Positions 35,789 to 48,600 of a stretch of 64,000 nucleotides of DNA are shown one piece after another; position 1 is the stretch's first letter, and the number at the start of each line of letters is the position of its first letter. Both the position numbers and the translations under genes were made by a program. This DNA comes from Bathymodiolus brooksi. Lineage: Eukaryota > Mollusca > Bivalvia > Mytilida > Modiolidae. The notes under the pieces were generated by a model, which saw nothing but the letters and a program-made list of their open reading frames with translations, was not told where the DNA came from and made no database searches. The stretch lies in the NCBI GenBank assembly GCA_963680875.1, contig OY804578.1, forward strand, positions 23,341,101 through 23,405,100, read 5' to 3'.

Positions 35789-36100
35789 TCATTGTATACA
35801 ATTATGATAATAACAGCGGATCATGATAATATATATGCAATACAATAATACGAAATGAAATGAAACTTCAGCGTTGCGAATTTTTTCAGCTGGTAACAAA
35901 TATTCACCAAGATTGTTAAGTTCTTTAATATTGCGTACAGACAGTAATTGTATTAATTTAAAACATGACGGCATTTGCCAATAATATTTCTTAAGATATC
36001 TTCTTCTTACATCAATATATTTTTCACATTGTAGAATAAAATGATATTCATCTTCCAACAACATTTAAGTTACACATACTACACACTCTTTAAGCCTGTT
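35789..36100 (-). pseudogene. LINE polymerase C-terminal remnant
   Basis: The minus strand reads ECVVC, an in-frame stop, then LLEDEYHFILQCEKY...RRRYLKKYYW. This resembles the C-terminal Cys-rich tail (CxxC...EDExHFxxxC...Y..R) of non-LTR retrotransposon polymerases in invertebrates. The frame is closed by a stop inside the motif, and no reverse-transcriptase core lies upstream, so it is a truncated dead copy. Confidence 0.65.
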
Positions 36101-37580
36101 ACTGGTGATTTACCGGTACACGTTTTTATGTATTTTAACAATTATAGTGCAGATGCAAAAAAAATCATTAATAGAGATCATAGTCGCTTGCAATCCGCTG
36201 TACGGAAAAGAGACATTAACTACTGATAATTATAATTAACACTTACCAGTACCACATACTCGTTACCCGTCATTTTTGCATATGAATTACAGTACTCCCT
36301 CGTTAAACCGCCACCTTCTGTGCAGTCGTTAGTTTGGTGGTATAACGAGTTTGGCGATAAACTGAGGGACATTGAAAACCTGAAGTTATGTGATCATATG
36401 AAAAGATAAACTTTCAACTCGACTGACATGCATTTTGCACTTGTACAAATACATAAGTATAAATGATACATGTTTGATAAATAAATAAATTAGAATAATT
36501 ATATTCACATCGGAAATGTCCTGTACAGTTTGCAGATCTTTGTCAATGTTGACAAATTCTTGAACTGTCATTTGTAGCTCGGGACATCAAGGTCATTATA
36601 AACACGTGACAGCAACAGTTCATCTTCATTTGTGGGGTTATTGGAAGATCCCATTTAAATGTAAAATTATCGGCAATTTGTTGTTATGTTAATTTTGGAT
36701 TTTCCTTTGCATAACTTATAATTGCACGTTTTTGTTTGTCGTCTAATTAATTACTATGTCAATAGGTAATTTAATTTGTGTCAAGTTGTGCTTGGTCATG
36801 AAAATGTTTACCTATTTCTCAAATTGTCCCAAAGAACTTTATAAATATTAGTTTAATTATTAAAGAATGTTCTGAAGAAATTTTGCTAAAACTGGTAATT
36901 GTCCTGAAGATTTCAAAGTCTAATTGAAACACTGATCACTTGGCCACAACTTTTCTTTTTGAACTTAAATTGAAATTATTTTAATCAGTGGATGAATGTT
37001 TGCTTTATTTTATTTCTTTGAGTTTGCTGAATAGAGTTTGACAGGCTAGCTTTTATTATTAAAATGTCAATTGCCAAATATAAACAAGATATATATAGAA
37101 TATTGACAGTTATGAAGGTAGAGACAGACATTATCGCCAGTTTCACAACGAATCCGACCAGACAAGCTGTGATACTAGTTACATGTATAATGTATGTCGA
37201 GATCTTCATAACTCATTATTGTTTTTATCGGTCACAATGCATTTGAGGTCACACTGACTGATAATTATCAATATCAGTTAATTTGTTGATTTTGACAATA
37301 TCACTTGTTGAGCTCAAAGGAAAAATGTCAAAATTACAGATAAAGAATATTTATAATTTGAGTTAAGTTTTACTTTTGGTGTGACTTGGAACATTTTAAA
37401 TTACTAAATGTACATTTCTTTGTATGTAACACCAAATTTAAAATCAATTGTATAAAATAAATAATAATAATAATAAGATTGGGTGTTATGTATAAAATGC
37501 TTTATTTTGAAATATTATTTGAATATAAGTAATTAATCGTCCTGCATTAATTAGGTTTTAATAAGAATAAAATAACATTT
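36101..37580. other. intergenic DNA with a small palindromic repeat
   Basis: 36294-36371 has inverted ends (actccctcgttaaaccgcca / ggcgataaactgaggga), a possible very small MITE. Otherwise AT-rich unique DNA. An ATG frame at 37064 was tested as an MTBP first exon and not accepted. Confidence 0.5.
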
Positions 37581-38675
37581 TACTGGTTATACATATATAG
37601 ATATAGAGCATTACATGTACAGTCCAGTTCCTTTATACTGGTTATACATATATAGATATAGAGCATTACATGTAGTCTAGTTCCTTTATACTGGTTATAC
37701 ATATATAGATATAGAGCATTACATGTACAATCCAGTTCCTTTATACTGGTTATACATATATAGATATAGAGCATTACATGTAGTCTAGTTCCTTTATACT
37801 GGTTATACATATATAGATATAGAGCATTACATGTACAGTCCAGTTCCTTTATACTGGTTATACATATATAGATATAGAGCATTACATGTAGTCTAGTTCC
37901 TTTATACTGGTTATACATATATAGATATAGAGCATTACATGTACAATCCAGTTCCTTTATACTGGTTATACATATATAGATATAGAGCATTACATGTACA
38001 GTCCAGTTCCTTTATACTGGTTATACATATATAGATATAGAGCATTACATGTACAGTCCAGTTCCTTTATACTGGTTATACATATATAGATATAGAGTAT
38101 TACATGTACAGTCCAGTTCCTTTATACTGGTTATACATATATAGATATAGAGCATTACATGTACAGTCTAGTTCCTTTATACTGGTTATACATATATAGA
38201 TATAGAGCATTACATGTACAGTCTAGTTCCTTTATACTGGTTATACATATATAGATATAGAACATTACATGTACAGTCCAGTTCCTTTATACTGGTTATA
38301 CATATATAGATGTAGAGCATTACATGTACAGTCCAGTTCCTTTATACTGGTTATACATATAAGATATAGAGCATTACATGTACAATCCAGTTCCTTTATA
38401 CTGGTTATACATATATAGATATAGAGCATTACATGTACAATCCAGTTCCTTTATACTGGTTATACATATATAGATATAGAGCATTACATGTACAGTCCAG
38501 TTCCTTTATACTGGTTATACATATATAGATATAGAGCATTACATGTACAGTCCAGTTCCTTTATACTGGTTATACATATATAGATATAGAGCATTACATG
38601 TACAGTCCAGTTCTTTTATACTGGTTATACATATATAGATATAGAGCATTACATGTACAGTCCAGTTCCCTTATA
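37581..38675. repeat. 55-bp minisatellite with an alternating 53/55-bp dimer
   Basis: About 20 copies of tactggttatacatatatag, atatagagcattacatgtac, agtccagttccttta. The first 400 bp alternate the 55-bp form with a 53-bp form (gtagtctag), giving a 108-bp dimer (36 codons). That keeps a meaningless repeat frame open on the minus strand. Later copies are all the 55-bp form. Confidence 0.95.
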
Positions 38676-40537
38676 ATTCAATTTGTTGTAATAAAAGATC
38701 AGTCATATTAAACAGATTATTTAACCCTTTCTCAGTATATATCATGTCTGGTGATATTGAAGGTGGTAATTTATTTTACAATCGCATGTCAATAATGAAA
38801 TGATTTTATGTCTCCCTAGAACTGGACTGTACTGTAGTATATATCATTCTATAACATTGTACTTATTTTGTCCCATGGATTTAAATTCTGTATTATACAA
38901 TATATGTCACAGAAAACTATGCCGGTTGTCATGACCTTGTACAATGTGTATTTAAAGGATAACTTTCATTATAGTATATAAAATTATTTGTCAAGCAAGT
39001 TCAATGAAAAGGCATTGGTGATAAACCTGCCTTAGCATTCCAAACTTGCTAAGTACAGCTTGTGGTGTGGAAAAGAATTATACATTTATTTAGCTGTAAT
39101 ATCACTTATACATGTATATTCAGTAAAAGAATATAATTCTTCCAAAATCATCTTTAAATTTCTTTTTTCTTTTTTTTTCTTTTTCTTTTTTTTTAACTAT
39201 TAAAATCAGTTTTCAAAAGATTTGAAACACTTTTGTCTAAAGTTAGATTTTTTTATTTATCAAGGACAAATGATCAATCAGATTGAATAGAACAAGTCTA
39301 TAATAGTTTTGTATGAAATTAATGTACAATTGTTTACACAAACCAGATGTTAAACTGACAGGTGATGGGGGAGTGTAGTAACATATTAATATCATCATGT
39401 TTTATTATCATTGGTATAATTGTTTGAATTATCTCTATAACATTGTATACCATTGTTTAAGAGAATAAAGACATGTATATGGGTATTATTGGCATAGTAT
39501 TATCATGTTTATATAATTAGGTCTGCTATTACATAACACAATGTGGCTAATTAATGTCAGACCACACAATATTAATTTCTTGTTCTTCACATTAGCTTGC
39601 TCATAAAATTTCTTTTGTGATTTTTAAAAATAAAGTTTTATCATTATGTCACCGAAGTCCAGTGCGCATTGCAAAGAGGGGAACTAGCTGTGTGCACAAA
39701 CAATGGGACAAGGGGTCAGTCTATCGCTAGACTTAAATTACCATAGTAGACATAGCTAAGATGCAAACAAGTTTTAACAATTTATTTTGCATAACAAATA
39801 TATTCAAATTATAATAACAATTTCAAAACTAGTTCCAAATAAAAATAATAGCTTACAAAGTTCAAATATAGGTTAATTCCCAATTTTAAAAGTAACAAAA
39901 AATTCAAATAAAGATTCCAAATAAATTAAAATGCCAAAGATAAACAAAATAACCCAAATTTTGCATCATCATAGTGGCTGTCTGATCGACAGTCCTTGTA
40001 AGCCAACTATTTCTACAGGGTAAATGTGATTGAATACGTTTCCCAAACACTGACTGCTAACCTAAAATTTCTACTCTATTTATACCAGATTATAAAAATA
40101 CTCAGATTAACATGATTGTCATACAAGAATTACTCTAATTAACACAATGAAATATAACTCGCTTATTTAAAACATCTGTCAGATCTAAATAATTTCAACT
40201 CAAAAAGCTTAAATAAGACAACTTTGAATAATAGTAAGTAATGATTAAAAAGTTAAATTGATTAGCAAATGACGATATGACACATGCTCCTAATTGTGTC
40301 AAAAACTTTAACAAATTAATGCAAATTTTTAAGCAAATAATTTTTCCTAAATATTTCTATTAATAATCTTTACAAAAATTGAATAAAATACAAAAAATAC
40401 AATCTCAAAAATCTAAAACATATATACCACTGTTACAATTATCTATTTTATTCCTTTTACTCAATGTTTTCAAATAGCAGAGCCATAGCTTCCTCCAAAT
40501 ATTTTAAAATCAAATAAATATTTTTTATCTATTTTTA
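38676..40537. other. intergenic AT-rich DNA, nothing recognised
   Basis: No exon, repeat or RNA gene recognised. Contains a T-rich stretch at about 39160-39195. Confidence 0.5.
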
Positions 40538-41345
40538 TACGCCCGTCTTGATTGGGTATGGCAGGCGTGCGGGCGTCCACACAGGTTTCCAAACAATAAC
40601 TTTATTTTTGTATATCGGATCTTTACCAAACTTGGCCACATAATTCCCCTGTGGAAGGGGAAGAACCCTATTTATTTTGGGGTCATTAGGTCAAAGGTCA
40701 AGGTCTTTGTTACTATAAATAGAATATTTGACAACAGGGTCGTTTCCACATAACTTTAGTTCTGTATATTGGATCTTTACCAAACTTGACCACATGATTG
40801 CCCTGTGGAAGGGGAAGAATCCTATTTATTTTGGGGTCATTAGGTCAAAGGTCAAGGTCACTTACTATAAATATAATTTTTGACAACAGGGTCGTTTCCG
40901 CATAACTTTAGTTCTGTATATTGGATATTTACCAAATTTGACCACATGATTCCCCTATGGAAGGGGAAGAACCCTATTTGTTTTTGGGGTCATTAGGTCA
41001 AAGGTCAAGGTCACACTATAAATATAATATTTAACAACAGGGTCGTTTTCGCACGATAACTTTAGTTCTGTATATTGGATCTTTAACAAACTTGGCCACA
41101 TGATTCCCCTGTGGAAGGGGAAAAACCCTATTTATTTTGGGGTCATTAGGTCAAAAATCAAGGTCACCATTACTATAAATAGAATTTTTGACAACAGGAT
41201 TGTTTCCGCACGATAACTTTAGTTCTGTATATTGGATCTTTACCAAACTTGGCCACATGATTCCCCTGTGGAAGGGGAAGAACCCTATTTATTTTGGGGT
41301 CATTACCATTATACCGTTTGATAATTTATATAGACGGGCGTATTT
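40538..41345. mobile_element. dispersed element with ACGCCCGTCT ends and nuclear-receptor half-sites
   Basis: The inverted termini ATACGCCCGTCT (left) and AGACGGGCGTAT (right) enclose about five tandem units of roughly 150-185 bp (actttagttctgtatattgg, then cctgtggaaggggaagaa). Three units contain AGGTCAAAGGTCAAGGTC at about 40688, 40842 and 40995, a perfect DR1 (AGGTCA-A-AGGTCA) overlapping a TCAAGGTC monomer site. A fourth near 41147 is degenerate. It has no coding capacity. Confidence 0.75.
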
Positions 41346-41438
41346 TGTGATGCACACATTTCTTATTTTATAAATAAAACAAAAGTGAAGAACAAATACC
41401 AATAATCAGTTTAAGGTTAATTTTGTATAAACAGCTTC

Positions 41439-41768
41439 ATATGTTACTACACATATGTTACTATGCATATGTTACTACACATGTTACTACACATATGCTA
41501 CTACATATGTTACTACACATATGTTACTACATATGTTACTACACATATGTTACTACACATTTGTTACTACACATGTTACTACACATATGTTACTACACAT
41601 ATGTTACTACATATGTTACTACACATATGTTACTACATATGTTACTACACACATGTTACTACATATGTTACTACACATATGTTACTACATATGTTACTAC
41701 ACATATGTTACTACACATGTTACTACATATGTTACTACACATGTTACTACACATGTTACTACACATCA
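41439..41768. repeat. tgttactacacatatgttac minisatellite
   Basis: Irregular tandem of tgttactacacata and tgttactacata phrases. Two unit lengths, 14 and 12 bp, alternate, so all three plus-strand frames stay open. No gene. Confidence 0.93.
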
Positions 41769-41792
41769 TGTGGAATATTTCATCACAATTTT

Positions 41793-42107
41793 GGGTTAGG
41801 GTTATGATGTTTAATGTCATTTCCAACAATATTTCAGGGGCCATTGTGGTCCTGATTGATGGTAGTTGGATTTACAACTACCTGTGCAATCAGTGGCTAT
41901 CACCACTAAAGTGGTGAGTTTGAACCCCATTCATGGCTAGGTGTACTTGATACAACATTATCATATGTGATAAAGTTTGCCAGTGACTTGCGACAGATCA
42001 GTGGTTCATTCCAGGTACTTCGGTTTCCTCCACCAATAAAATTGACCACCACAATATACTTGAAATATTGTTGAAAGTGGTGTTAAACACCATAAACCAA
42101 AATTCAA
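41793..42107 (+). mobile_element. tRNA-headed SINE joined to an inverted SINE tail
   Basis: 41836-42107 is a plus copy: a head with tggtagttggatttacaact and gagtttgaacccc (box-B-like), a body (aaagtttgccagtgacttg), and the tail atattgttgaaagtggtgtt. It is preceded at 41793-41835 by gggttagggttatg plus an inverted tail fragment. Confidence 0.75.
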
Positions 42108-42425
42108 CAATAATATCAGTTTTATTGGTGGGCAAAATCCTTAGAAATCGACTGACCTGTTACAAGTCACTGACAAACTTTATCACATAATATTTTATCA
42201 AGTAAACCTTGCCACAAGTGGCATTTGAACTCGTAGCTTTAGTCACAATTTTAGGGTATGGGTTATGGTGTTTTAATGCCACTTTCAACAATACTTCAGT
42301 TGTATCGTGGCAATCAGTTTTATTGGTGGAAGAAACCGGAGAAAACCACCATCTGCCGCAAGTCACTGACAAACTTTATCACATAATGCTGTATCGAGTG
42401 CACCTCACCTGAGCGGGAAGTGCAG
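42108..42425 (-). mobile_element. minus-oriented SINE copies
   Basis: Contains two inverted body segments (caagtcactgacaaacttta twice) and the inverted tail taatgccactttcaacaata. At least two truncated copies inserted next to or into each other, just upstream of the first identified MTBP exon. Confidence 0.7.
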
Positions 42426-42514
42426 TCAGTGTAAAGTATAACATGTATATCATCATGATTTGTGGTTCAGATTTTTCAATATTTGATTTTCCTGGTATAT
42501 TTTTATAATTTCAG

Positions 42515-42612
42515 AGGAATGCAGATTGTTCTACGAACAAAGAAAGATAAAACAGAGACAGATAAATGGTTCTAAAATTTGTTACGTAGAAGTAGAAATT
42601 AATGATCGACAG
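42515..42612 (+). CDS. MTBP: MTBP exon A
   Basis: Two leading bases and 32 codons, with [20 protein letters not shown] and [20 protein letters not shown] lines up with human GSKKWFFAVQAI in the N-terminal Treslin-binding half. Acceptor ataatttcag, donor CAG|gtaaat. The leading AG means the missing upstream exon should end in phase 1 with a base other than T. Confidence 0.75.
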
Positions 42613-45600
42613 GTAAATATAATCTCAGTAAGATATATGAACATTGTATGTACAGTGAAACCTGTCTAAACCAAACCCTGAAAAAACCAGAATACTGTAT
42701 AAACGGAACTTTAAATAAAGTCCCACCATCCTCCCAAAAGAAACTGCATTTTTAGCTCACCTTGCCAAAGGCAATGTGAGCTTTTGTCATCACTTGACGT
42801 CCGTCGTCTGTCGTCCGTTAGCTTTTCACATTTTAATCTTCTCTGAAACCCTTCAGCCAAATGAAGTGAAACTTGGTAGGAAGCATCTATGAAAGGTTCT
42901 CTCTAAAGAATGCTCATTTTGTCCCGATCCATTAACGAACATGGCCACCATAGCCCATAGGCAATTCTTGTTTCTGATTGGCCGATTTAAAAAATCTTCT
43001 CCTCTGAAACTGCTTGGCCAAATGAATCAAAACTTGATAGGAAGCATCCTTGAAAGGTCCTATATAAAGATTGCTCATTTCGTTCCGATCCATTAACAGA
43101 TATGGCCACCACAGGCAATTCTTGTTTCTGATTGGTTGATTTTTAAAAAAAATTTCTCCTCTGAAACCGCTTGGCAAAATGAACCGAAACTTGGTAGGAA
43201 GCATCCTTGGAAGATTCTCTATAAAGATTGCTCATTTTGTTCCGATCCGTTAGCAAACATGGCCACCATAGGCAATTCTTGTTTCTGATTGGCTGATTTT
43301 TAAAAATCTTCTCCTCTGAAACCAATTGGCCAAATGAACCGAAACTTGGTAGGAAGCATCTATGGCAGGTCATCTATAAAGATTGCTCATTTCGTCCCGA
43401 TCCGTTATCAAACATGGCTGCCACAGACAAATTTTGTTTCTGATTGGTTGATTTTTTTTAAATCGTCTCCTCTGTAACCACTTGGTCAAATGAATCGAAA
43501 TTTGGTAGGAAGCATCCTTGGAAGGTCCTCTATAAAGATTGCTCATTTCGTTCCGATCCGTTAACAAACATGGCCACCAAAGGCAATTCTTGTTTCTGAT
43601 TGGCTGATTTTTAAAAATCTTCTCCTCTGAAACCAATTGGCCAAATGAACCGAAACTTGGTAGGAAGCATCTATGGCAGGTCATCTATAAAGATTGCTCA
43701 TTTCGTCCCGATCCGTTATCAAACATGGCTGCCACAGACAAATTTTGTTTCTGATTGGTTGATTATTTTTAAATCGTCTCCTCTGTAACCACTTGGTCAA
43801 ATGAATCGAAATTTGGTAGGAAGCATCCTTGGAAGGTCCTCTATAAAGATTGCTCATTTCGTTCTGATCCGTTAACAAACATGGCCACCAAAGGCAATTC
43901 TTGTTTCTGATTGGTTGATTTCTAAAAATCTTCTCCTCTGAAACCAATTGGCCAAATGAACCGAAACTTGGTAGGAAGCATCTATGGCAGGTCTTCTATA
44001 AAGATTGCTCATTTCGTCCCGATCCGTTATCAAACATGGCTGCCACAGACAAATTTTGTTTCTGATTGGTTGATTTTTTTTAAATCGTCTCCTCTGTAAC
44101 CACTTGGTCAAATGAATCGAAATTTGGTAGGAAGCATCCTTGGAAGGTCCTCTATAAAGATTGCTCATTTCGTTCCGATCCGTTAACAAACATGGCCACC
44201 AAAGGCAATTCTTGTTTCTGATTGGTTGATTTCTAAAAAATCTTCTTCTCTGAAACCACCTTGCCAAATGAATTGAAACTTGGTAGGAAGCATCCTTGGA
44301 AGGTCATCTATAAAGATTGCTCATTTAGTTCTCGATCCATTAATAAACATGGCTGCCACAGACCATTCTTGTTTCTGATTGGTCGATTTCTAAATATCTT
44401 CTTCTCTGTAACTGCTTAGCCAAATGACCAAATCTATAGGAGGTTCTGTATTCAGTTTCCTCAAAGCAGAATGAAAGATGAGCGACACAGGCTCAGCCCA
44501 CTGAGCTTCTAGTTTAAAAAGAGTTTGGAGATAGTAAAGGGGTAATCAGAAATCAAAGGACAGACAATACAATGACCTAAAGAAAAAAGACAAAAAGACA
44601 AACAATGATTTACAAAACAGAAAACTAAAGATCAAGCAACACAAACCCCACTAAAAACTGGGGGTGACCTCAGGTGCTCCATAAGAGTAAGCAGTTCCTG
44701 CTTCACTAGTTGCACCTGTCGTGTTGCTCCAGTTATTCACTTTTCTAGGATTATTATCTTTTGTTGACTATGATGAAAGGAGGGAGGTTGTCTAAATTGA
44801 AATTGTGTTCCCTCTGAAAAAATACACATAGGAAATGGGAGTACCGTTGACACATTCATTCTGGTAAATGAGGTCATCATGCATGGCCTTACCGTAATTT
44901 TCATGAGATAGAAGTGCTGTTTACATGTGCTTACTGGTAAATGGGGTCACCAATTCTTCCATGTTTAAAAAAAACCACCGGGTTGTGTTATATTAATTTA
45001 AGTAGACTGTGAGCGCTGCTAAAATATGACGATTTTCACTTGACCTAACTTTATATTACTGGAATCAATATGTATTTAAGAGGATATGCTATTGTTCGGG
45101 CATCTTTTTCTCTTGGTTTATACATACAGTCAAATCTGTTTTATGTGATCTTCCAATAGAGGATTGAAGTATGGTCACATAAGACAGGTGGTTGCCAAAT
45201 ACAGGTTTTAGTAATATGAAATGCAATGTCAAGGGAATGTAGAATTAAGGTCACATAATACAAGTTATTGCTTAATAGAAGTGGTCACTAAAGCAGATTT
45301 GACTGTATTGATGTACATGTAGATGTACTAAAATCTAAATCATTTTTCCTCAGCTTTATGTAAAAGACAACAAGGAGGGTCATTTGTGGACTAATTGGAA
45401 TGATGATTTGGATCCTGAAACCTATGAAGCAGAAAAGAATATTGATAGGTTAGTGAAAAAATATGAACATTAAAAGCTTGATGCCATTAAATAAAATATG
45501 GTTGTCTTTTTCTGTACCCACAATTTAAAACTTATTTGTTATTCTTCAAACGTAAAAAAAAAAAAAAAACTACATGGAAGTTAAAAATATTGAAAAAAAA

Positions 45601-48600
45601 TGAATACAATTATAACTCAAAATAAATTCCATTTTAATAATTTGCATATTGTTCATGTTGCTGCATTTCATGGGACGAAACAGCAAAAATTTTAAAGTTT
45701 ACACATCCATAATTCCATTCTGCTGAGTTGTATTCATATGCCTTTATGTATGCAATTTTGAGTTACAATTTAAAAAAAAGAGTAAAAATAATTATTTTGA
45801 AAGCAAGAAATTTTTATTGAATCAATTATAAAATACAAGAACAAGCAAAATGAATCATTTTAAATGCTCAGTTGGGAATGTCTGCAAAAAAGGGAAATGT
45901 TGAAGTCGTATATATAGACAAGTTTACAATTTCACTCAAGTAAGATAACTGTCAACCTGTGTAGTCAACAGAGGTATTCTTAAGCATTGTTTGCACTTCA
46001 AATCAGGAGTCTATTTCATTGAAATACAACTAGAATTATTATATCTGAAGCGAATGGTAATGGTTGTCAAAATTAGTACCAAAAACCAAATGGCTAACTC
46101 TTGAACATTTCCATACAGTGATTGCAAGAAGTTTAAAATAATTTTGTGCAAGTGTATTAGCGTTTAAACTCTTCATTTCACTCACAAAGTTTACATAAAT
46201 CATTTGACAGACGTGGTCAGTTGTTTTTTTGGTGGCTAAACTTTGAGTTCGCAGAGAAATCCACCAACAAACTTTATTGTGCATGAACAAGGTTAAAACA
46301 AGTTACATTTAATTTAATTGTGTACACCACATCATGTTCAGAACTAGACAGTGAGTATTAAGACATCAATTGATGATACTATTGCGATGCATAACATTAC
46401 TAAAATACTGACAATCAATTATAGTGACGGGGGTATGATGTTTAATGCTACTTTCAACAATATTTCAGTTATATCATCGCGGTCAGTTTTATTGGTGGAG
46501 GAAACCGGAGTACCCGGAGAAAATCAATATATTATAAGACATATATGCATTAATGTAATGTAAACTGTTTATTTACATTTGTACTTTTAATATATAGGAC
46601 AAAAAGAACAGTGAGTGATGTCTTGCATGAGTTAGCTGATTGTCTACCATTTGCAGGTAAACAGAAAGAAACTGATATTTTTTAATTACCAGTTTATACA
46701 AGAATGAATTGGATGCAGAACGTAATGAGACAGAAAACCTATCTTAAACACTGACAACTAAATATCAGAAAAAATACAACAATGCTTTAGTTGCTGTTCT
46801 TCATTATTAATGAATAGAAAGTTTAAACAGTGATGGTCAACAATTCCATCAATATCAACAAAATGAGCAAACACCTCTCATCTCAAACACCTCTGACATC
46901 TCAGACAAATCAACACAACAAAGACTACAACATTGAATTTGACTGAATCTAAATTCAATTTATGTATGTTGGAAATCAAATATGGCCTCCACAACATGAC
47001 AAATTTATTATTGGACCCAATGGGAAAAGTATTTAAAAAATATTCTTATCTGAAAACTCGTTGGAATGTTTCTTGGATGGTATTTTTCCAAATGTATGTT
47101 TTTGTATAGATCTGACCTCCAAGATGGCCACCACCGTATGACAAAATTTTAATATAGGAAATGGGAAAATGACAAAAACAATTGTCAGATACTAGAAGCT
47201 TAATTAAACCAAACAGTACATGGATTACCATGAGTGATACAGGCTCAGGTGAATTGTAGATTCCTCTTGGTTTCAGATATTTAACTCAATGAATTTCATC
47301 TGTGGCTGTTAACTCCAGATTCTTGACTTGTTTTAAATAGCTAACATTATAATGTATTCTTTTATTTATCATATGTCATTTTAGGTTGTGTAGTAGACAT
47401 TTATTTAGATGTTCCTACAGAATTTAACAGTAGGTAAGAAATAGATTAAATATTAACTACAGAATTTTGAATGTTATACCTAAGATGTCAGGGTTAGGGT
47501 TATGGTATTTAAAGCCACTTTCAACAATATTTCAGTTATTTCATGGCGGTCAATTTTATTGGTGGAGGAAACCAGAGTACCCGGAGAAAACCACTGACCT
47601 GCTGCAAGTCACTGACAAACTTTATCACATAATGTTATATCTAAAGATATCACAGAACTACAAAAGGACAAGGTCATAGAATATAAAAAAAGGAAGAGAA
47701 AGTGTTTAATTACAACCTTAATAGATGCAAAATTTTGTGTCTTCCAGTGATGATTACCATATATCGGTGGTGTAATGGTTAGCATGCTCCCCTTGGGTAT
47801 TGTAGATCATTTTCTTTGAGCCTTGGTATTTGGTGCTTCTCTGCAACATTAATGTGTAAGAGCAAAGACTAGTTGGCAGAGAATGAGGATATTATGTCAG
47901 AGTGGTACAATATGTCTACCCAGGGACTGTTGTTTCAGTGAACTAGCTCTACAAACTTTCAACTAAGTGGGTTGGTCAAGTAAAAAGAAAGCATCATCAT
48001 CATCTCATCAAAATGATATAGCTGAAACATTGCCACCTTGGCGTTAAACTAGTCGCTCACACCAGTGATGATAGTATGAACAAATAGGAGTGTTTATTTG
48101 TCCTAATGGCTTATAAAGTATATATTTGTTGTAAAGGTTACCTTCCTCACCATGACTGGCCAGATTTGACTATATATATTTGTTGTAAAGCTTACCTTCC
48201 TCACCATGACTGGCCAGATTTGACTATATATATTTGTTGTAAAGCTTACCTTCCTCACCATGACTGGCCAGATTTGACTATATATATTTGTTGTAAAGCT
48301 TACCTTCCTCACCATGACTGGCCAGATTTGACTATATATATTTGTTGTAAAGCTTACCTTCCTCACCATGACTGGCCAGATTTAACTATATATATTTGTT
48401 GTAAAGCTTACCTTCCTCACCATGACTGGCCAGATTTGACTATATATATTTGTTGTAAAGCTTACCTTCCTCACCATGACTGGCCAGATTTGACTATATA
48501 TATTTGTTGTAAAGCTTACCTTCCTCACCATGACTGGCCAGATTTGACTATATATATTTGTTGTAAAGCTTACCTTCCTCACCATGACTGGCCAGATTTG

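Noticed and set aside
35789..36064. 91-aa minus-strand frame as a functional gene
   Set aside because: It is the C-terminal tail of a LINE polymerase with a stop within the Cys motif and no upstream domains; listed as a pseudogene fragment.
37064..37246. 60-aa frame tested as the first MTBP exon
   Set aside because: Its phase-1 donor would create TAG when joined to 42515. Its other donors do not match the phase, and the sequence does not resemble an MTBP N-terminus.
43370..44267. Minus-strand frames of 88-131 aa with repeated MSNLYR segments
   Set aside because: Read from the 155-bp repeat family, which is broken in other copies of the same family.
47764..47840. tRNA gene candidate (ggtggtgtaatggttagcat)
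   Set aside because: An A-box-like start is present, but there is no proper B box or acceptor stem. A SINE-type tail follows, so it is a SINE head remnant.
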